From Syntrophotalea acetylenivorans (GTDB lineage Bacteria; Desulfobacterota; Desulfuromonadia; Desulfuromonadales; Syntrophotaleaceae), in NCBI RefSeq assembly GCF_001887775.1, contig NZ_CP015519.1:1364001-1428000 (forward strand): a stretch of 64,000 nucleotides of DNA, read 5' to 3'. Position numbers and translations under genes: made by a program. Shown one piece after another: positions 16,729 to 24,703 of this stretch. The number at the start of each line of letters is the position of its first letter. Position 1 is the stretch's first letter. The notes beneath the pieces were generated by a model. It was not told the origin of the DNA, ran no database searches, and saw only the letters and a program-made list of their open reading frames with translations.

Positions 16729-17778
16729 ATGAACTCAAACGCCACCCACACTTCTCCAACGACACTGATATCTTCAGCGGAGACTTTCCGCTCCAGGATT
16801 CAACAAGTTGAGAAAGAAATCGGCAAAATCATCATCGGCCAGCAGGGCATGATCGAAGCGATTATCTGTACCCTGTTGTCCCGGGGACACATCCTGCTTG
16901 AAGGGGTGCCGGGGTTGGCGAAAAGCCTTACGGTCGGAACCTTTTCCCGCACCATCGGCGGTGAATTCAAGCGCATCCAGTTCACGCCGGACAAACTACC
17001 CAGCGATATTACCGGTACCACCATCTACAATCAGGCTACCGGTGCCTTTACCTTCCACCAGGGGCCGGTGTTCTGTAACATCCTGCTGGCTGATGAAATC
17101 AACCGTGCGGCACCCAAGGTACAGTCGGCGCTGCTCGAAGCGATGCAGGAAAAACGGGTCAGCATCGATCGCGATCAGTACCAATTGCCTGAGCTATTTA
17201 TGGTACTGGCCACGATGAACCCGGTAGAACAACTCGGTACCTACCCCCTGTCAGAGGCGCAACTCGACCGGTTTATATCCAAGGTCACCCTGACTTATCC
17301 AACCATAAAATCCGAAGAACAATTGCTCAGGAAAAAGAGTACCAACTATGAAGCGCTGCAAAAAGCCGTGCCGTGCCTTTTACAGCCGGATGAAGTGGTG
17401 GCCATGCAGCAACATGTGGCTCGAAACGTCACCGTTTCACCGGCAGTGGTGTCTTACATTCTTGAGATCTGTCTACGCACCCGCCCCCAGTCGAGCGAAG
17501 CGCCAACCGCCATACGCAATTACGTATCCGTAGGGGTTTCGCCGCGGGCTGGTGAACATCTCATCGCTTATTGCAAAGGATTTGCTTTTTTACGCGGGCG
17601 TGACTACGTGGCCTTCGAGGATGTCGATGCCTGTGCCGCCCAGGTGCTCGGGCATCGTTTTATCCTTAACGACGGGGCGATTCTGGAAGGCATACATGCC
17701 GACGACCTGTTGCAGGACATAGTCTGTTCGGTAGACCCCTATTCCACAGACAGCCTCAAGGAGCGCCATTACCCATGA
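16729..17778 (+). CDS. MoxR-type AAA+ ATPase (MxaR-like)
   Basis: MoxR ATPases act as chaperones with VWA-domain partners to insert cofactors or remodel enzymes. The likely start is ATG 16729 after GGAGG (349 residues); an earlier in-frame ATG lies inside the permease gene. Walker A is GVPGLAKS at about residues 59-66, Walker B is LLADEINR at about 119-126, and sensor and arginine motifs (ATMNP, SEAQLDRF) follow, as does the MoxR lid domain. It overlaps the DUF58 gene by four bases. The order of the six genes that follow matches mxaRSACKL, whose products load Ca2+ into exported methanol dehydrogenase. Confidence 0.92.
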   Translation: MNSNATHTSPTTLISSAETFRSRIQQVEKEIGKIIIGQQGMIEAIICTLLSRGHILLEGVPGLAKSLTVGTFSRTIGGEFKRIQFTPDKLPSDITGTTIYNQATGAFTFHQGPVFCNILLADEINRAAPKVQSALLEAMQEKRVSIDRDQYQLPELFMVLATMNPVEQLGTYPLSEAQLDRFISKVTLTYPTIKSEEQLLRKKSTNYEALQKAVPCLLQPDEVVAMQQHVARNVTVSPAVVSYILEICLRTRPQSSEAPTAIRNYVSVGVSPRAGEHLIAYCKGFAFLRGRDYVAFEDVDACAAQVLGHRFILNDGAILEGIHADDLLQDIVCSVDPYSTDSLKERHYP

Positions 17779-18638
17779 AGCCGCCTTATCGTTTCGATGT
17801 TCTACCCAAACACCCGCCCCGCAACGACATGGCAGGCGACTGGGCCGGGCTTGACAAAGGCACCGGATACGAATTCTGGGGGTTGCGTAAATATCTGCCA
17901 GGGGACAGTTGGAGCCGTATCGACTGGAAAGCGTGCGCACGCAGCGGTGAACTGCATGTGCGGGAATTTCTTAAGGACAGCGCCTACAACCTGATGCTCC
18001 TATGCGATATAAGCCGCTCCATGCACTTCGGCAATAAATTCGGCCTGGCCAAAGACCTGACTGTCTCTTTGGCCCACGCAGCTCTGCGATCCAACAATCC
18101 CTGCGGATTGCTACTGTTTGCCGACAAGGTTCTGACCTGGATCCCCCCGAGCGCCGCCCCGCGACAGTTTCATCACATCGTCAGCGCCTTGCAACAGGCA
18201 CCGTCCACAAAAAACCGCAAGACGCAACTGGCACCGCCGCTGAAATTGGTCATGAAACGGCTATCTTCATGCTTCGGCGTTATCATTTCCGACTTTCACA
18301 CGGACCTCAGCAGCCTGAAAAGTCTGATGGATGCCGCTGATCAGCGCTTTCCCGCCCACGAGATGGTCGCTCTGCATGTACTGGAAGACTCTGAATACCA
18401 TTTGACTGGGGTCAAAGACGGCCTGCTGACACTCCAGGATATGGAATCGGGACAGCAGATGGCCCTGGATCTCTCTGGCCTGCAGGAGTTCAATACCCTG
18501 CTGCGCCTGAAACGGGAACGCACCGCACGAGCACTGGCCGGAGTCGGGGTCGATTCGGCAGTATTGCCGACTAGCGCCACAGATATTCAGGCTCGCGTCA
18601 ATACCCTGCTCGCCAGGCGGCTGGCAGCCAGAGTCTGA
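17775..18638 (+). CDS. DUF58 protein, MoxR partner (MxaS-like)
   Basis: DUF58 proteins are constant partners of MoxR ATPases. The 287 residues contain the diagnostic segment with GLDKGTGYEFWGLRKY and YLPGDSWSRIDWKACAR followed by LHVREF, then a degenerate von Willebrand A-like domain with LLCDISRSMHFG. No transmembrane helix is visible, so it should be cytoplasmic and could bridge MoxR to the membrane VWA proteins. It overlaps moxR and lies 29 bases before the next gene. Confidence 0.88.
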   Translation: MKPPYRFDVLPKHPPRNDMAGDWAGLDKGTGYEFWGLRKYLPGDSWSRIDWKACARSGELHVREFLKDSAYNLMLLCDISRSMHFGNKFGLAKDLTVSLAHAALRSNNPCGLLLFADKVLTWIPPSAAPRQFHHIVSALQQAPSTKNRKTQLAPPLKLVMKRLSSCFGVIISDFHTDLSSLKSLMDAADQRFPAHEMVALHVLEDSEYHLTGVKDGLLTLQDMESGQQMALDLSGLQEFNTLLRLKRERTARALAGVGVDSAVLPTSATDIQARVNTLLARRLAARV

Positions 18639-18667
18639 CTTGACACTGTTCACAGCAAGGAAAAACC

Positions 18668-20440
18668 ATGAAATTCTATTCCCCTGATACCGTTAAACAG
18701 CACCTCGCTTACTTCATGCCAGCAAGCCTTTTAATCCAGGTGCTGATAATACTCCTGTTGTTTGTCGCACCGGCCCTGGCGACTGAAATATTGCTCGATC
18801 AGGCAGCGACGCCGCAACGGGTATCTGCAGAGGCATTACCGGCCCCCGACGCCGTTTCATCAGCCCCCCATTTATCCTCCCTGGAAACAGAACGCATCGC
18901 CTGCTTCGATCGCCTCTGGTCCAGCTACCAGGAGGATGTGTGGTTCTACGGTGAAAACGAACAGCGAATCGTTCCCGAATCGAGCCTTGAGTGGCTGGTG
19001 GTACGATTGCTGGGCACGCCCGGGCAAGTCGACGCGCTACCAACGGCTGTAACCGACAGTTTCCCCACCGGGACATTGGAAAGCCCATCTCCTTCCTTGG
19101 AGTCATTCAACGCCGGCTACGGCGAATACTTCAGTCACTTTCTCCGCGACCCGGAGTTGGGCGCCGCTATGACCGCCTACCGGTTGCGCAGGGATATGCC
19201 CAGGGAGGTTTTTCAGACCCTGATGGCCCGTTTACAACAGGATCCACAGGTTATGTACGCACATCCGGCCTGGAAGATCTCTGATCAATTGTATGCCCCC
19301 CTCGAAGGTATCGAGGTGACCTGGAAGACCTCTGCCAGTAACCAACAGCGCAATGCGCTTCTGCAAGCCGTCGGCGCGGTTGCAGCAGATACAGGATCAG
19401 TTGCCAACCGTCAAAGAGTGACCATCGTTCCCTGCCAGCAAAGTGTCTGGCAAGCAGCCAACCTGCTGGCCGAAGATATTCATGTGGCGCAAGCCCGGCC
19501 GCTTTTGATGCCTCTGGTGCCCCCGGTAAGCGTTGAGTTTTCCCTGGGCATGAACGGCGCCATGCCGGGTACTCCGCTCCCCTTTACCTTTAAAATACGA
19601 TTCACCGACAAGGTGAAAATTGACTCGAGCACCATTGCCAACCTCAATCTCAAACCGAGGGGCATTTTCCACAATTTGTTCGACATCCGCTATGATGTCC
19701 CGTTGAGCGCTGTTGATGTAAACCGCAGTCCCATTTGCATCACCGGACAGATGAAAATCTATGCCACCGGTGATTACAACCTGCCGGAGATCCCTGTCTA
19801 CTTCTCCGACAAGGGCGCACCAAAAACTAAAATCCAGGTGATTAAAACAGCAGCCGTACCGGTGCGTATTGCCTCCATCATCCCTGAAACTCAGCAAAAT
19901 TTCGATTTACTGGTCGGCCAACCCGACCCTATCCCAATGATGAACACTTCCGCTGCGACGAGAGCCAAGCACCGTAATGTCCTGTTGATGTTGGCCGGCG
20001 TGTTTCTCATCGGCCTGGCTGGCGCAACATTGGCGTTACTCAAGCGCAGCCGCCGCCAACAAGCCGTGCAGCCGGAAAACCATGCCCTGGTTCACAAACA
20101 GGCAGCGGCGAGTGAAGCCATTTTGGTTGTGCAGCAACATCCGGGATTGAGAGAGATTGCCACCCTGGGCATCTCCTTGAAGAACTACCTGGCCGAATTG
20201 GTCGGACTCGACGAAAACCGCCGCGGCGGCAGCCACACGGCCTTCTTCCGCCGCATTGAAGAGATGTTGCCCAGCGCAAGCCGTGCATCCGCGGCCGAAG
20301 TGCTCTCGATCATCGACCATGTCCTGGCACGGGGAGACCAAACAGCCGTTCCTGCCACGTTGCCCGGGCAAGCCGCTCGGCTTATTGATGAATTGCGGGC
20401 CTCGGATGAAACAGCTCCGGATCTTTTCGAAAAACACTGA
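18668..20440 (+). CDS. Large membrane-anchored periplasmic protein (MxaA/BatD-like)
   Basis: The 590-residue protein has an N-terminal signal or anchor (residues about 18-40), a long extracytoplasmic part of roughly 400 residues with beta-rich stretches, one transmembrane helix near residues 437-456 (NVLLMLAGVFLIGLAGATLA) and a basic then helical cytoplasmic tail of about 130 residues. I cannot assign a catalytic motif. Its place, third after MoxR and DUF58 and before a VWA gene, is that of mxaA, and its topology resembles BatD. It may be the piece that contacts the exported client enzyme. It is about twice the length of typical MxaA. Confidence 0.65.
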   Translation: MKFYSPDTVKQHLAYFMPASLLIQVLIILLLFVAPALATEILLDQAATPQRVSAEALPAPDAVSSAPHLSSLETERIACFDRLWSSYQEDVWFYGENEQRIVPESSLEWLVVRLLGTPGQVDALPTAVTDSFPTGTLESPSPSLESFNAGYGEYFSHFLRDPELGAAMTAYRLRRDMPREVFQTLMARLQQDPQVMYAHPAWKISDQLYAPLEGIEVTWKTSASNQQRNALLQAVGAVAADTGSVANRQRVTIVPCQQSVWQAANLLAEDIHVAQARPLLMPLVPPVSVEFSLGMNGAMPGTPLPFTFKIRFTDKVKIDSSTIANLNLKPRGIFHNLFDIRYDVPLSAVDVNRSPICITGQMKIYATGDYNLPEIPVYFSDKGAPKTKIQVIKTAAVPVRIASIIPETQQNFDLLVGQPDPIPMMNTSAATRAKHRNVLLMLAGVFLIGLAGATLALLKRSRRQQAVQPENHALVHKQAAASEAILVVQQHPGLREIATLGISLKNYLAELVGLDENRRGGSHTAFFRRIEEMLPSASRASAAEVLSIIDHVLARGDQTAVPATLPGQAARLIDELRASDETAPDLFEKH

Positions 20441-20460
20441 ACCTTTTCTGCTGCCGGATT

Positions 20461-21579
20461 ATGCTGATGCCTGGTTTTGAACTGCAATATCCCTTGGCCC
20501 TGCTGCTGTTGTTACTGGCACCGCTGTTCCTGGTGCTGCGGCGGCATACCAGGCGCAAGCTGCCCTTTCCGGCCATTTTCCCGGAAATGGCCAGTCTGCG
20601 GCCGAGTTTCTGGAAACGTAATTATAACGGCATCTTTTTCAGTCTGGTGTACGCCTGCATGGTCCTGAGCCTGGTCAACCCAGGCTATTCAAAAGAGACG
20701 GTGGAGGACTTCATCGAATCGAAATGGCTGTTCCTCGCCCTCGACATGTCCGGTTCCATGAAACGCCCGGCCAGCCGGTTTTCGGACCAATCATTAGGCG
20801 ACCTGGCCCTCGACGGCATCACTTCCTTCATCGACATGCGCCGCGATAAGGATTACATCGGACTGGTGGCTTTTTCCAGCTATGCCAAACTGCTGGCGCC
20901 CTTGACCTTCGACAAGGAGCTTCTCAGGGCAAAACTGGATCTGGTCCGCAGCAAAAGCCACTCACGGATCGCTAGAGAGCTGGGGGCCGGCGGAGGCACT
21001 AACGCTTCTGAAGCGACATGGCTCTGCCTTTCGGCGTTTTTTTCCATGCTGCCGGAGGAGAACCGCCTGAGCGTGGAACAGATCGCCGGCATGCGAGAAT
21101 TCCTCCTTGGAGAACCTGGCGCCTTGCTCGATATCCCGCAGAAAATACGTCATGCCACCCCCGGCAAGGGAATGGCCGTTATTCTCTTTACCGATGGCCG
21201 CATCGAACCGACCCAGCGTGCCCACGTGCAGCGTGGAGGGTTACCGAACCTGGTCAACATCATCACCTTGATGAAAGCAGTCGGCGTCCGATTTTACATC
21301 ATTTCCGTCGGCGGGGAAATCGATGCGGCGGTGGAAAAAGCCATGCAACCGACGACGGATGAACCCACTGTTGGCCGCATATTTGTCACATCCAGAGGTC
21401 TGGACAGGGAACAGATCGAAGAGGTTTACCGGGAAATAGATATTCTGGAGACCAACCGCAACCTGACCCGCATCACTCTGCAGCCTCGCTGGACGCGTTG
21501 GCCACTGACCCTGCTGACATTCGGCCTGATGGCACTGCACCTTGTTTTACGTAGCCTGCAGGGGCTGCGGAAGCTGTAA
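20461..21579 (+). CDS. VWA-domain membrane protein (MxaC/BatA-like)
   Basis: The 372 residues have two N-terminal transmembrane helices (about 10-27 and 58-74), a von Willebrand A domain with the metal-ion-dependent adhesion motif DMSGSM at residues 95-100, and a C-terminal helix. In this BatA-type topology the VWA domain is expected to lie outside the cytoplasm. An insertion rich in E and L lies in the middle of the VWA domain, around residues 195-235. It follows the MxaA-like gene by 20 bases. VWA proteins use the bound divalent metal to grip partner proteins, here probably the client enzyme or the MxaA-like subunit. Confidence 0.85.
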   Translation: MLMPGFELQYPLALLLLLLAPLFLVLRRHTRRKLPFPAIFPEMASLRPSFWKRNYNGIFFSLVYACMVLSLVNPGYSKETVEDFIESKWLFLALDMSGSMKRPASRFSDQSLGDLALDGITSFIDMRRDKDYIGLVAFSSYAKLLAPLTFDKELLRAKLDLVRSKSHSRIARELGAGGGTNASEATWLCLSAFFSMLPEENRLSVEQIAGMREFLLGEPGALLDIPQKIRHATPGKGMAVILFTDGRIEPTQRAHVQRGGLPNLVNIITLMKAVGVRFYIISVGGEIDAAVEKAMQPTTDEPTVGRIFVTSRGLDREQIEEVYREIDILETNRNLTRITLQPRWTRWPLTLLTFGLMALHLVLRSLQGLRKL

Positions 21580-21665
21580 TCCGAGACATCATGAATCAAG
21601 CAGATTTGGTCGGAACCGTACGATTGTGTCCCGATACTTTTTGCATCAACTGCGAGGAATGAACC

Positions 21666-22466
21666 ATGCTTACTTTTCCGACAATCCTTCAAAAATATAA
21701 AAACCTGATCCCTGTCGCTCTGACCTTTCTCGGCTTGATCGGCCTCGTGCTGCTGTTCGCCGGGGGTATCACCTACAAGCTCAGCGCGCAGCGGGAAGCG
21801 ACGATTCAGGATCTGAACCGACGACTGACCAACCTTTCGCCGGAAAGCGACGGGAGGGCTGCTCTTGCCGAACTGGGGGAGATCATCGCCGCCGGCAAAG
21901 ACCTTAACCTGAACCTGCCAAAAGCAACGTATGCCAGGGCATGGTATCAATGGCAGACCGCCGTCGATGACTTTAAGCAGATAACGGCAGCGCAGAACAA
22001 CCGATACCTGGCCACCGGACAACGACAGGAGCTGAAGAACTTCCATACCCGCCTGCTGGCCCTGCGCGATAGCTGTGCCGTAACTCTTGAAGGAGGCAAA
22101 CAACTGCCCGCGCCCCTCGGCTGGAAATTCCACAACCTCAAAGGCAATGTATCGGTCATGCTGGCCTACAGCGTGCTTGCCTTTGAACAAGACGGCCGTA
22201 AAGGCGCCAAATTCCTTTCCGACGCCGTGAACAATTTCCAAACATCCATCGATATCGTCGATAGTATCTGCAGCACACCCGTGGAACGGTCCTTGCCCCG
22301 CTGGAATATGGAACTTATCGTGGGGCTAGGTGAATTCAGGCGCATCGGCCTGAGTGAAGTAAAGCAGCAGAATGTGAACGAAATACAGGAACAGCTCGAG
22401 GCCTTCATCCCCGACGTGGCCGGTTTCGCTCCCGGGGTCCCCCTGGAAACCCGCGTGGAAAAATAG
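21666..22466 (+). CDS. Single-pass membrane protein in the MoxR cassette (MxaK-position)
   Basis: No domain is recognised. The 266 residues have one N-terminal transmembrane helix (about 15-37) and a mostly helical, probably extracytoplasmic remainder with heptad-like charged stretches. It lies between two VWA genes, the position of the small membrane protein MxaK in mxa operons, and is eight bases from the next gene. Assignment to that role rests on position and topology only. Confidence 0.6.
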   Translation: MLTFPTILQKYKNLIPVALTFLGLIGLVLLFAGGITYKLSAQREATIQDLNRRLTNLSPESDGRAALAELGEIIAAGKDLNLNLPKATYARAWYQWQTAVDDFKQITAAQNNRYLATGQRQELKNFHTRLLALRDSCAVTLEGGKQLPAPLGWKFHNLKGNVSVMLAYSVLAFEQDGRKGAKFLSDAVNNFQTSIDIVDSICSTPVERSLPRWNMELIVGLGEFRRIGLSEVKQQNVNEIQEQLEAFIPDVAGFAPGVPLETRVEK

Positions 22467-22474
22467 GCAGATTC

Positions 22475-23500
22475 ATGGTTTTTTCGTCCTCGCATTTTTT
22501 CTGGCTGCTGTTGCTCCTGATCCCCGTTGCATGGCGGGTCCTGTCGACGGAACGTTTCCTTAATCACCTGCGTTTCCAGTTCCGGATGGATAGCAACAGC
22601 AAGTCTCCCTGGAGACTTTTGGGCCGTTGCCTACTACCGTTGCTCGCCCTGGCCTGCCTGGTGACGGCCCTTGCCAGCCCCAGCATGACAGTCCTACGTA
22701 CTGGAAATGTCAGCGACAATATGGTTTTGGCCATCGGCATTGATGTCAGCAAATCGATGCTCGCCGAAGATGTGGTCTTGGAACAGCCAGTACAAGGGGA
22801 GCTCCGCCCCCTTTCCAACCGTCTGAACGCCGCACGACAATTGGTCCTGACCCTGTTAAGCCGGATAGATGGCGAAAAGGTCGGTCTGTTTTTCTTCTCC
22901 CGTAACGGCATCGAAGTCGTTTCTCCCACGCGCGACCTCGGCTTTGTGCGCTACATGGCAACCCATACCGATCTCAGCGACCTGACGGACTCGGGTAGCA
23001 ATCTCCTGGCGGCCCTCGACACCGGCATCATGATGGTCGATAGTCAAAACGGAACACCAGCTCAGGCAATTATCCTTATCACTGATGGCGAGGATACGGA
23101 AAACAGTAGGTCTGCACTACGCAAAGGTATCGACGCCTTCTCCCAGCAGAACATCGCGGTTTTCACCGTCGGCACCGGGAAAACCAGCTCGGTTCATATC
23201 CCCATTCGCCGCAAAGGGATCGACGGTATCGACGGCTTCTACACTGACGAAGACGACCTGCCGCTGAAAACCCGTCTCAACGAACAATCATTACAGGAAA
23301 TTGCCTTGGCAAACGGCGGCCAATACTTTCGACTCGACCGCACCTCACCCCTCAGGCAGGCGGAAGAACTGATGAAAAGCATCCTATCGATTGCCGCATC
23401 TCATCCGGAAACCCTACCCGCTCAGCGCCTCCCGTTAGATCTTGCCCCCCTGTTTCTTCTCGCTGCCCTGCTGTTTTACTGTCTGTACCTGCTTCTCTGA
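22475..23500 (+). CDS. VWA-domain membrane protein (MxaL/BatB-like)
   Basis: The second VWA protein of the cassette has 341 residues. Two N-terminal helices (about 5-22 and 49-68) precede a VWA domain with DVSKSM at residues 90-95 and ITDGEDTENS later in the fold, and a C-terminal helix ends the protein (FLLAALLFYCLYLLL). The architecture is BatB-like, with a complete metal-binding motif. It is the last gene of the MoxR run; the sequence downstream is the left inverted-repeat arm. Together with the other VWA protein it could form the extracytoplasmic clamp of a MoxR-driven machine. Confidence 0.85.
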   Translation: MVFSSSHFFWLLLLLIPVAWRVLSTERFLNHLRFQFRMDSNSKSPWRLLGRCLLPLLALACLVTALASPSMTVLRTGNVSDNMVLAIGIDVSKSMLAEDVVLEQPVQGELRPLSNRLNAARQLVLTLLSRIDGEKVGLFFFSRNGIEVVSPTRDLGFVRYMATHTDLSDLTDSGSNLLAALDTGIMMVDSQNGTPAQAIILITDGEDTENSRSALRKGIDAFSQQNIAVFTVGTGKTSSVHIPIRRKGIDGIDGFYTDEDDLPLKTRLNEQSLQEIALANGGQYFRLDRTSPLRQAEELMKSILSIAASHPETLPAQRLPLDLAPLFLLAALLFYCLYLLL

Positions 23501-23621
23501 AATACAGCGGAGGGACGGTCGTGAACATGGATAGGTTTTTCATCGATCTGAGCAGAGTTCAAGTAGGCGTTGTAGAGCCTCTGAACAATAAACAATCGGG
23601 TGCTCCGCTCAGCAAAGATAA

Positions 23622-23762
23622 CGAATATCTGAGCAGCTTGATCAGGGCAAGTTGGATCGGCAAAAGGAAGGGAATAATCTTTCTAAAACAATTTATCGGT
23701 TTGTTGCCGAACAGTGGAAAGATGACTATCTGGACAGCTTGGGAAAAGCGCTACAGGAGTAA
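23622..23762 (+). pseudogene. 3' remnant of a DUF4125 gene
   Basis: Read in the frame ending with the TAA at 23760-23762, the sequence encodes a tail (GNNLSKTIYRFVAEQW then DSLGKALQE) that aligns with the C-terminus of the DUF4125 protein encoded at 36843-37427 (GSNLSETIYRFLAKQW then NLEKTLREK). An in-frame stop lies just upstream, so only about 45 codons survive. It marks the outer end of the left inverted-repeat arm. Confidence 0.8.
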
Positions 23763-23863
23763 TCCTCCGTCCAAGACATGGAACTAAAAAATTTTAAGAC
23801 ACCAAAGTTATTCATAATGAATGCTTCTACTTTTTTTGTTGTGTTTTATGAGCGACAAATGGA

Positions 23864-23922
23864 TCACCCTGAAATCACCCTTATAGGGGATATTTAAATA
23901 CAGAAAACACCTTTATGGGTGA
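23864..23922 (+). promoter_or_regulatory. Operator-like palindromes upstream of the ferredoxin leader
   Basis: TCACCCT at 23864, TCACCCTTATAGGGGA at 23875-23890 and ACACCTTTATGGGTGA at 23907-23922 share half-sites with palindromes upstream of the PocR kinases. The last one abuts the -35 hexamer of the promoter at 23923, the usual place for an activator site. A NarL-type response regulator is the obvious candidate to bind. Confidence 0.5.
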
Positions 23923-23951
23923 TTGTCGTATCCATCTCTCATGTATATTAT
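23923..23951 (+). promoter_or_regulatory. Sigma-70-type promoter of the left ferredoxin leader
   Basis: TTGTCG, a 17-base spacer and TATTAT. The equivalent promoter in the right arm reads TTGTCA, 17 bases, TATTAT and is almost identical, which supports function. The transcript would carry a leader of nearly 490 bases before the ferredoxin ATG. Confidence 0.6.
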
Positions 23952-23957
23952 AGAACC

Positions 23958-24200
23958 ATACACAACTAATAGTTAAAATCATAGTTATAGGCAAATGGGA
24001 ATTGCTTCCGATTATATTTTAACTGTTTTGTTTGTGTATATATACAAAGGCAGTAAATACTTTGTATAACCTAGGTAAAGCTTTTGAAACACTTTCTTAT
24101 CAAGAAAGCCCCCACACAAAAAAGCTTGTCTAGTCTTCACCTCCTTGTTATTCCAAGTGGGGGGTTTTCCTCCTCTCTCCCCCCACTTGGAAAATTTTCA
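23958..24200 (+). ncRNA. Highly conserved structured leader element, copy 1
   Basis: The segment can form several hairpins: CTTTCTT/AAGAAAG near 24091-24107, and a 12-bp stem CCAAGTGGGGGG/CCCCCCACTTGG at 24155-24192 whose loop holds CCTCCT. Between them lies CACCTCCTTG, which resembles the anti-Shine-Dalgarno end of 16S rRNA. Copy 2 in the right arm keeps both stems and the CCTCC elements. I know no RNA family with these features; a regulatory RNA or a 5' leader is inferred. Confidence 0.45.
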
Positions 24201-24269
24201 AAGCAATATCATTTTAAAACCGAACACGATTTAAAGATAACGTCCGAATCATACAGCAAATAATTACCG

Positions 24270-24375
24270 CCATGGGCCTTCGGGCCGGGCCGACAGTCTG
24301 TGGCGAAGGTGGATGTCTGACAGGCGACCGCCTGACTTAAGCCCGGAACCGTTTATACGCGTTCCGGGCTTAAGT
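24270..24375 (+). promoter_or_regulatory. Conserved leader domain and hairpin before the ferredoxin gene, copy 1
   Basis: A conserved block GGGCC-TTCG-GGCC followed by AGTCTGTGGCGAAG leads into a small stem-loop (CAGGC/GCCTG) and then a 15-bp perfect stem at 24335-24375 (ACTTAAGCCCGGAAC and complement). In the right-arm copy the same stem is followed by six T residues and is a good intrinsic terminator. Here the T run is replaced by CGTTTAAAATTT, so termination may be weak. The layout resembles a riboswitch or attenuator but matches no class I can name. Confidence 0.45.
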
Positions 24376-24446
24376 CGTTTAAAATTTCATCACAAGCAGT
24401 CAATAGTCGCTTCTTCCAATCTTTTTCCCGGGCAAAGAGGTCAAAC

Positions 24447-24692
24447 ATGGAACATATCATCAAAATTTGCATGGGCAGTTCCTGCTACAGCCGTGGCAAT
24501 CAAGAGAATCTGGAGCGCATCGAACGTTTTCTTAGCAAGCATCAGCTAGAGGGTGATATTGATTTGCGGGGCAGTCGTTGCGAGGGCCTCTGTTCCGATG
24601 GGCCGATTGTCGAGATTAACGGACAAATTCATGGGGCCGTGACGGTAGACACCATCGATCAATTGCTTGAACAGCAATTGATCTTGCAGTAA
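24447..24692 (+). CDS. Thioredoxin-like [2Fe-2S] ferredoxin, hydrogenase-associated (copy 1)
   Basis: The 81-residue protein has the NuoE/HymA-type thioredoxin-like ferredoxin fold with four cysteines: C9 and C14 in ICMGSSCYSRG and C46 and C50 in GSRCEGLCSDGP, suitable for one 2Fe-2S cluster. It should pass electrons to or from the hydrogenase-like sensor encoded 11 bases downstream, or act as a partner subunit in sensing. AGAGGT precedes the ATG. A second, diverged copy lies in the right arm. The very long leader suggests control after transcription starts. Confidence 0.88.
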   Translation: MEHIIKICMGSSCYSRGNQENLERIERFLSKHQLEGDIDLRGSRCEGLCSDGPIVEINGQIHGAVTVDTIDQLLEQQLILQ

Positions 24693-24703
24693 GGGAGAGT
24701 TTT

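Noticed and set aside
16729-23500. Plain Bat aerotolerance operon
   Set aside because: The six genes do resemble batA/batB/batD, but the order MoxR-DUF58-MxaA-VWA-small TM-VWA matches mxaRSACKL better, and BatC/BatE TPR proteins are missing.
23521-23787. An 88-codon plus-strand frame after the second VWA gene
   Set aside because: The similarity to DUF4125 lies in a different frame, ending at 23762, so this frame is incidental.
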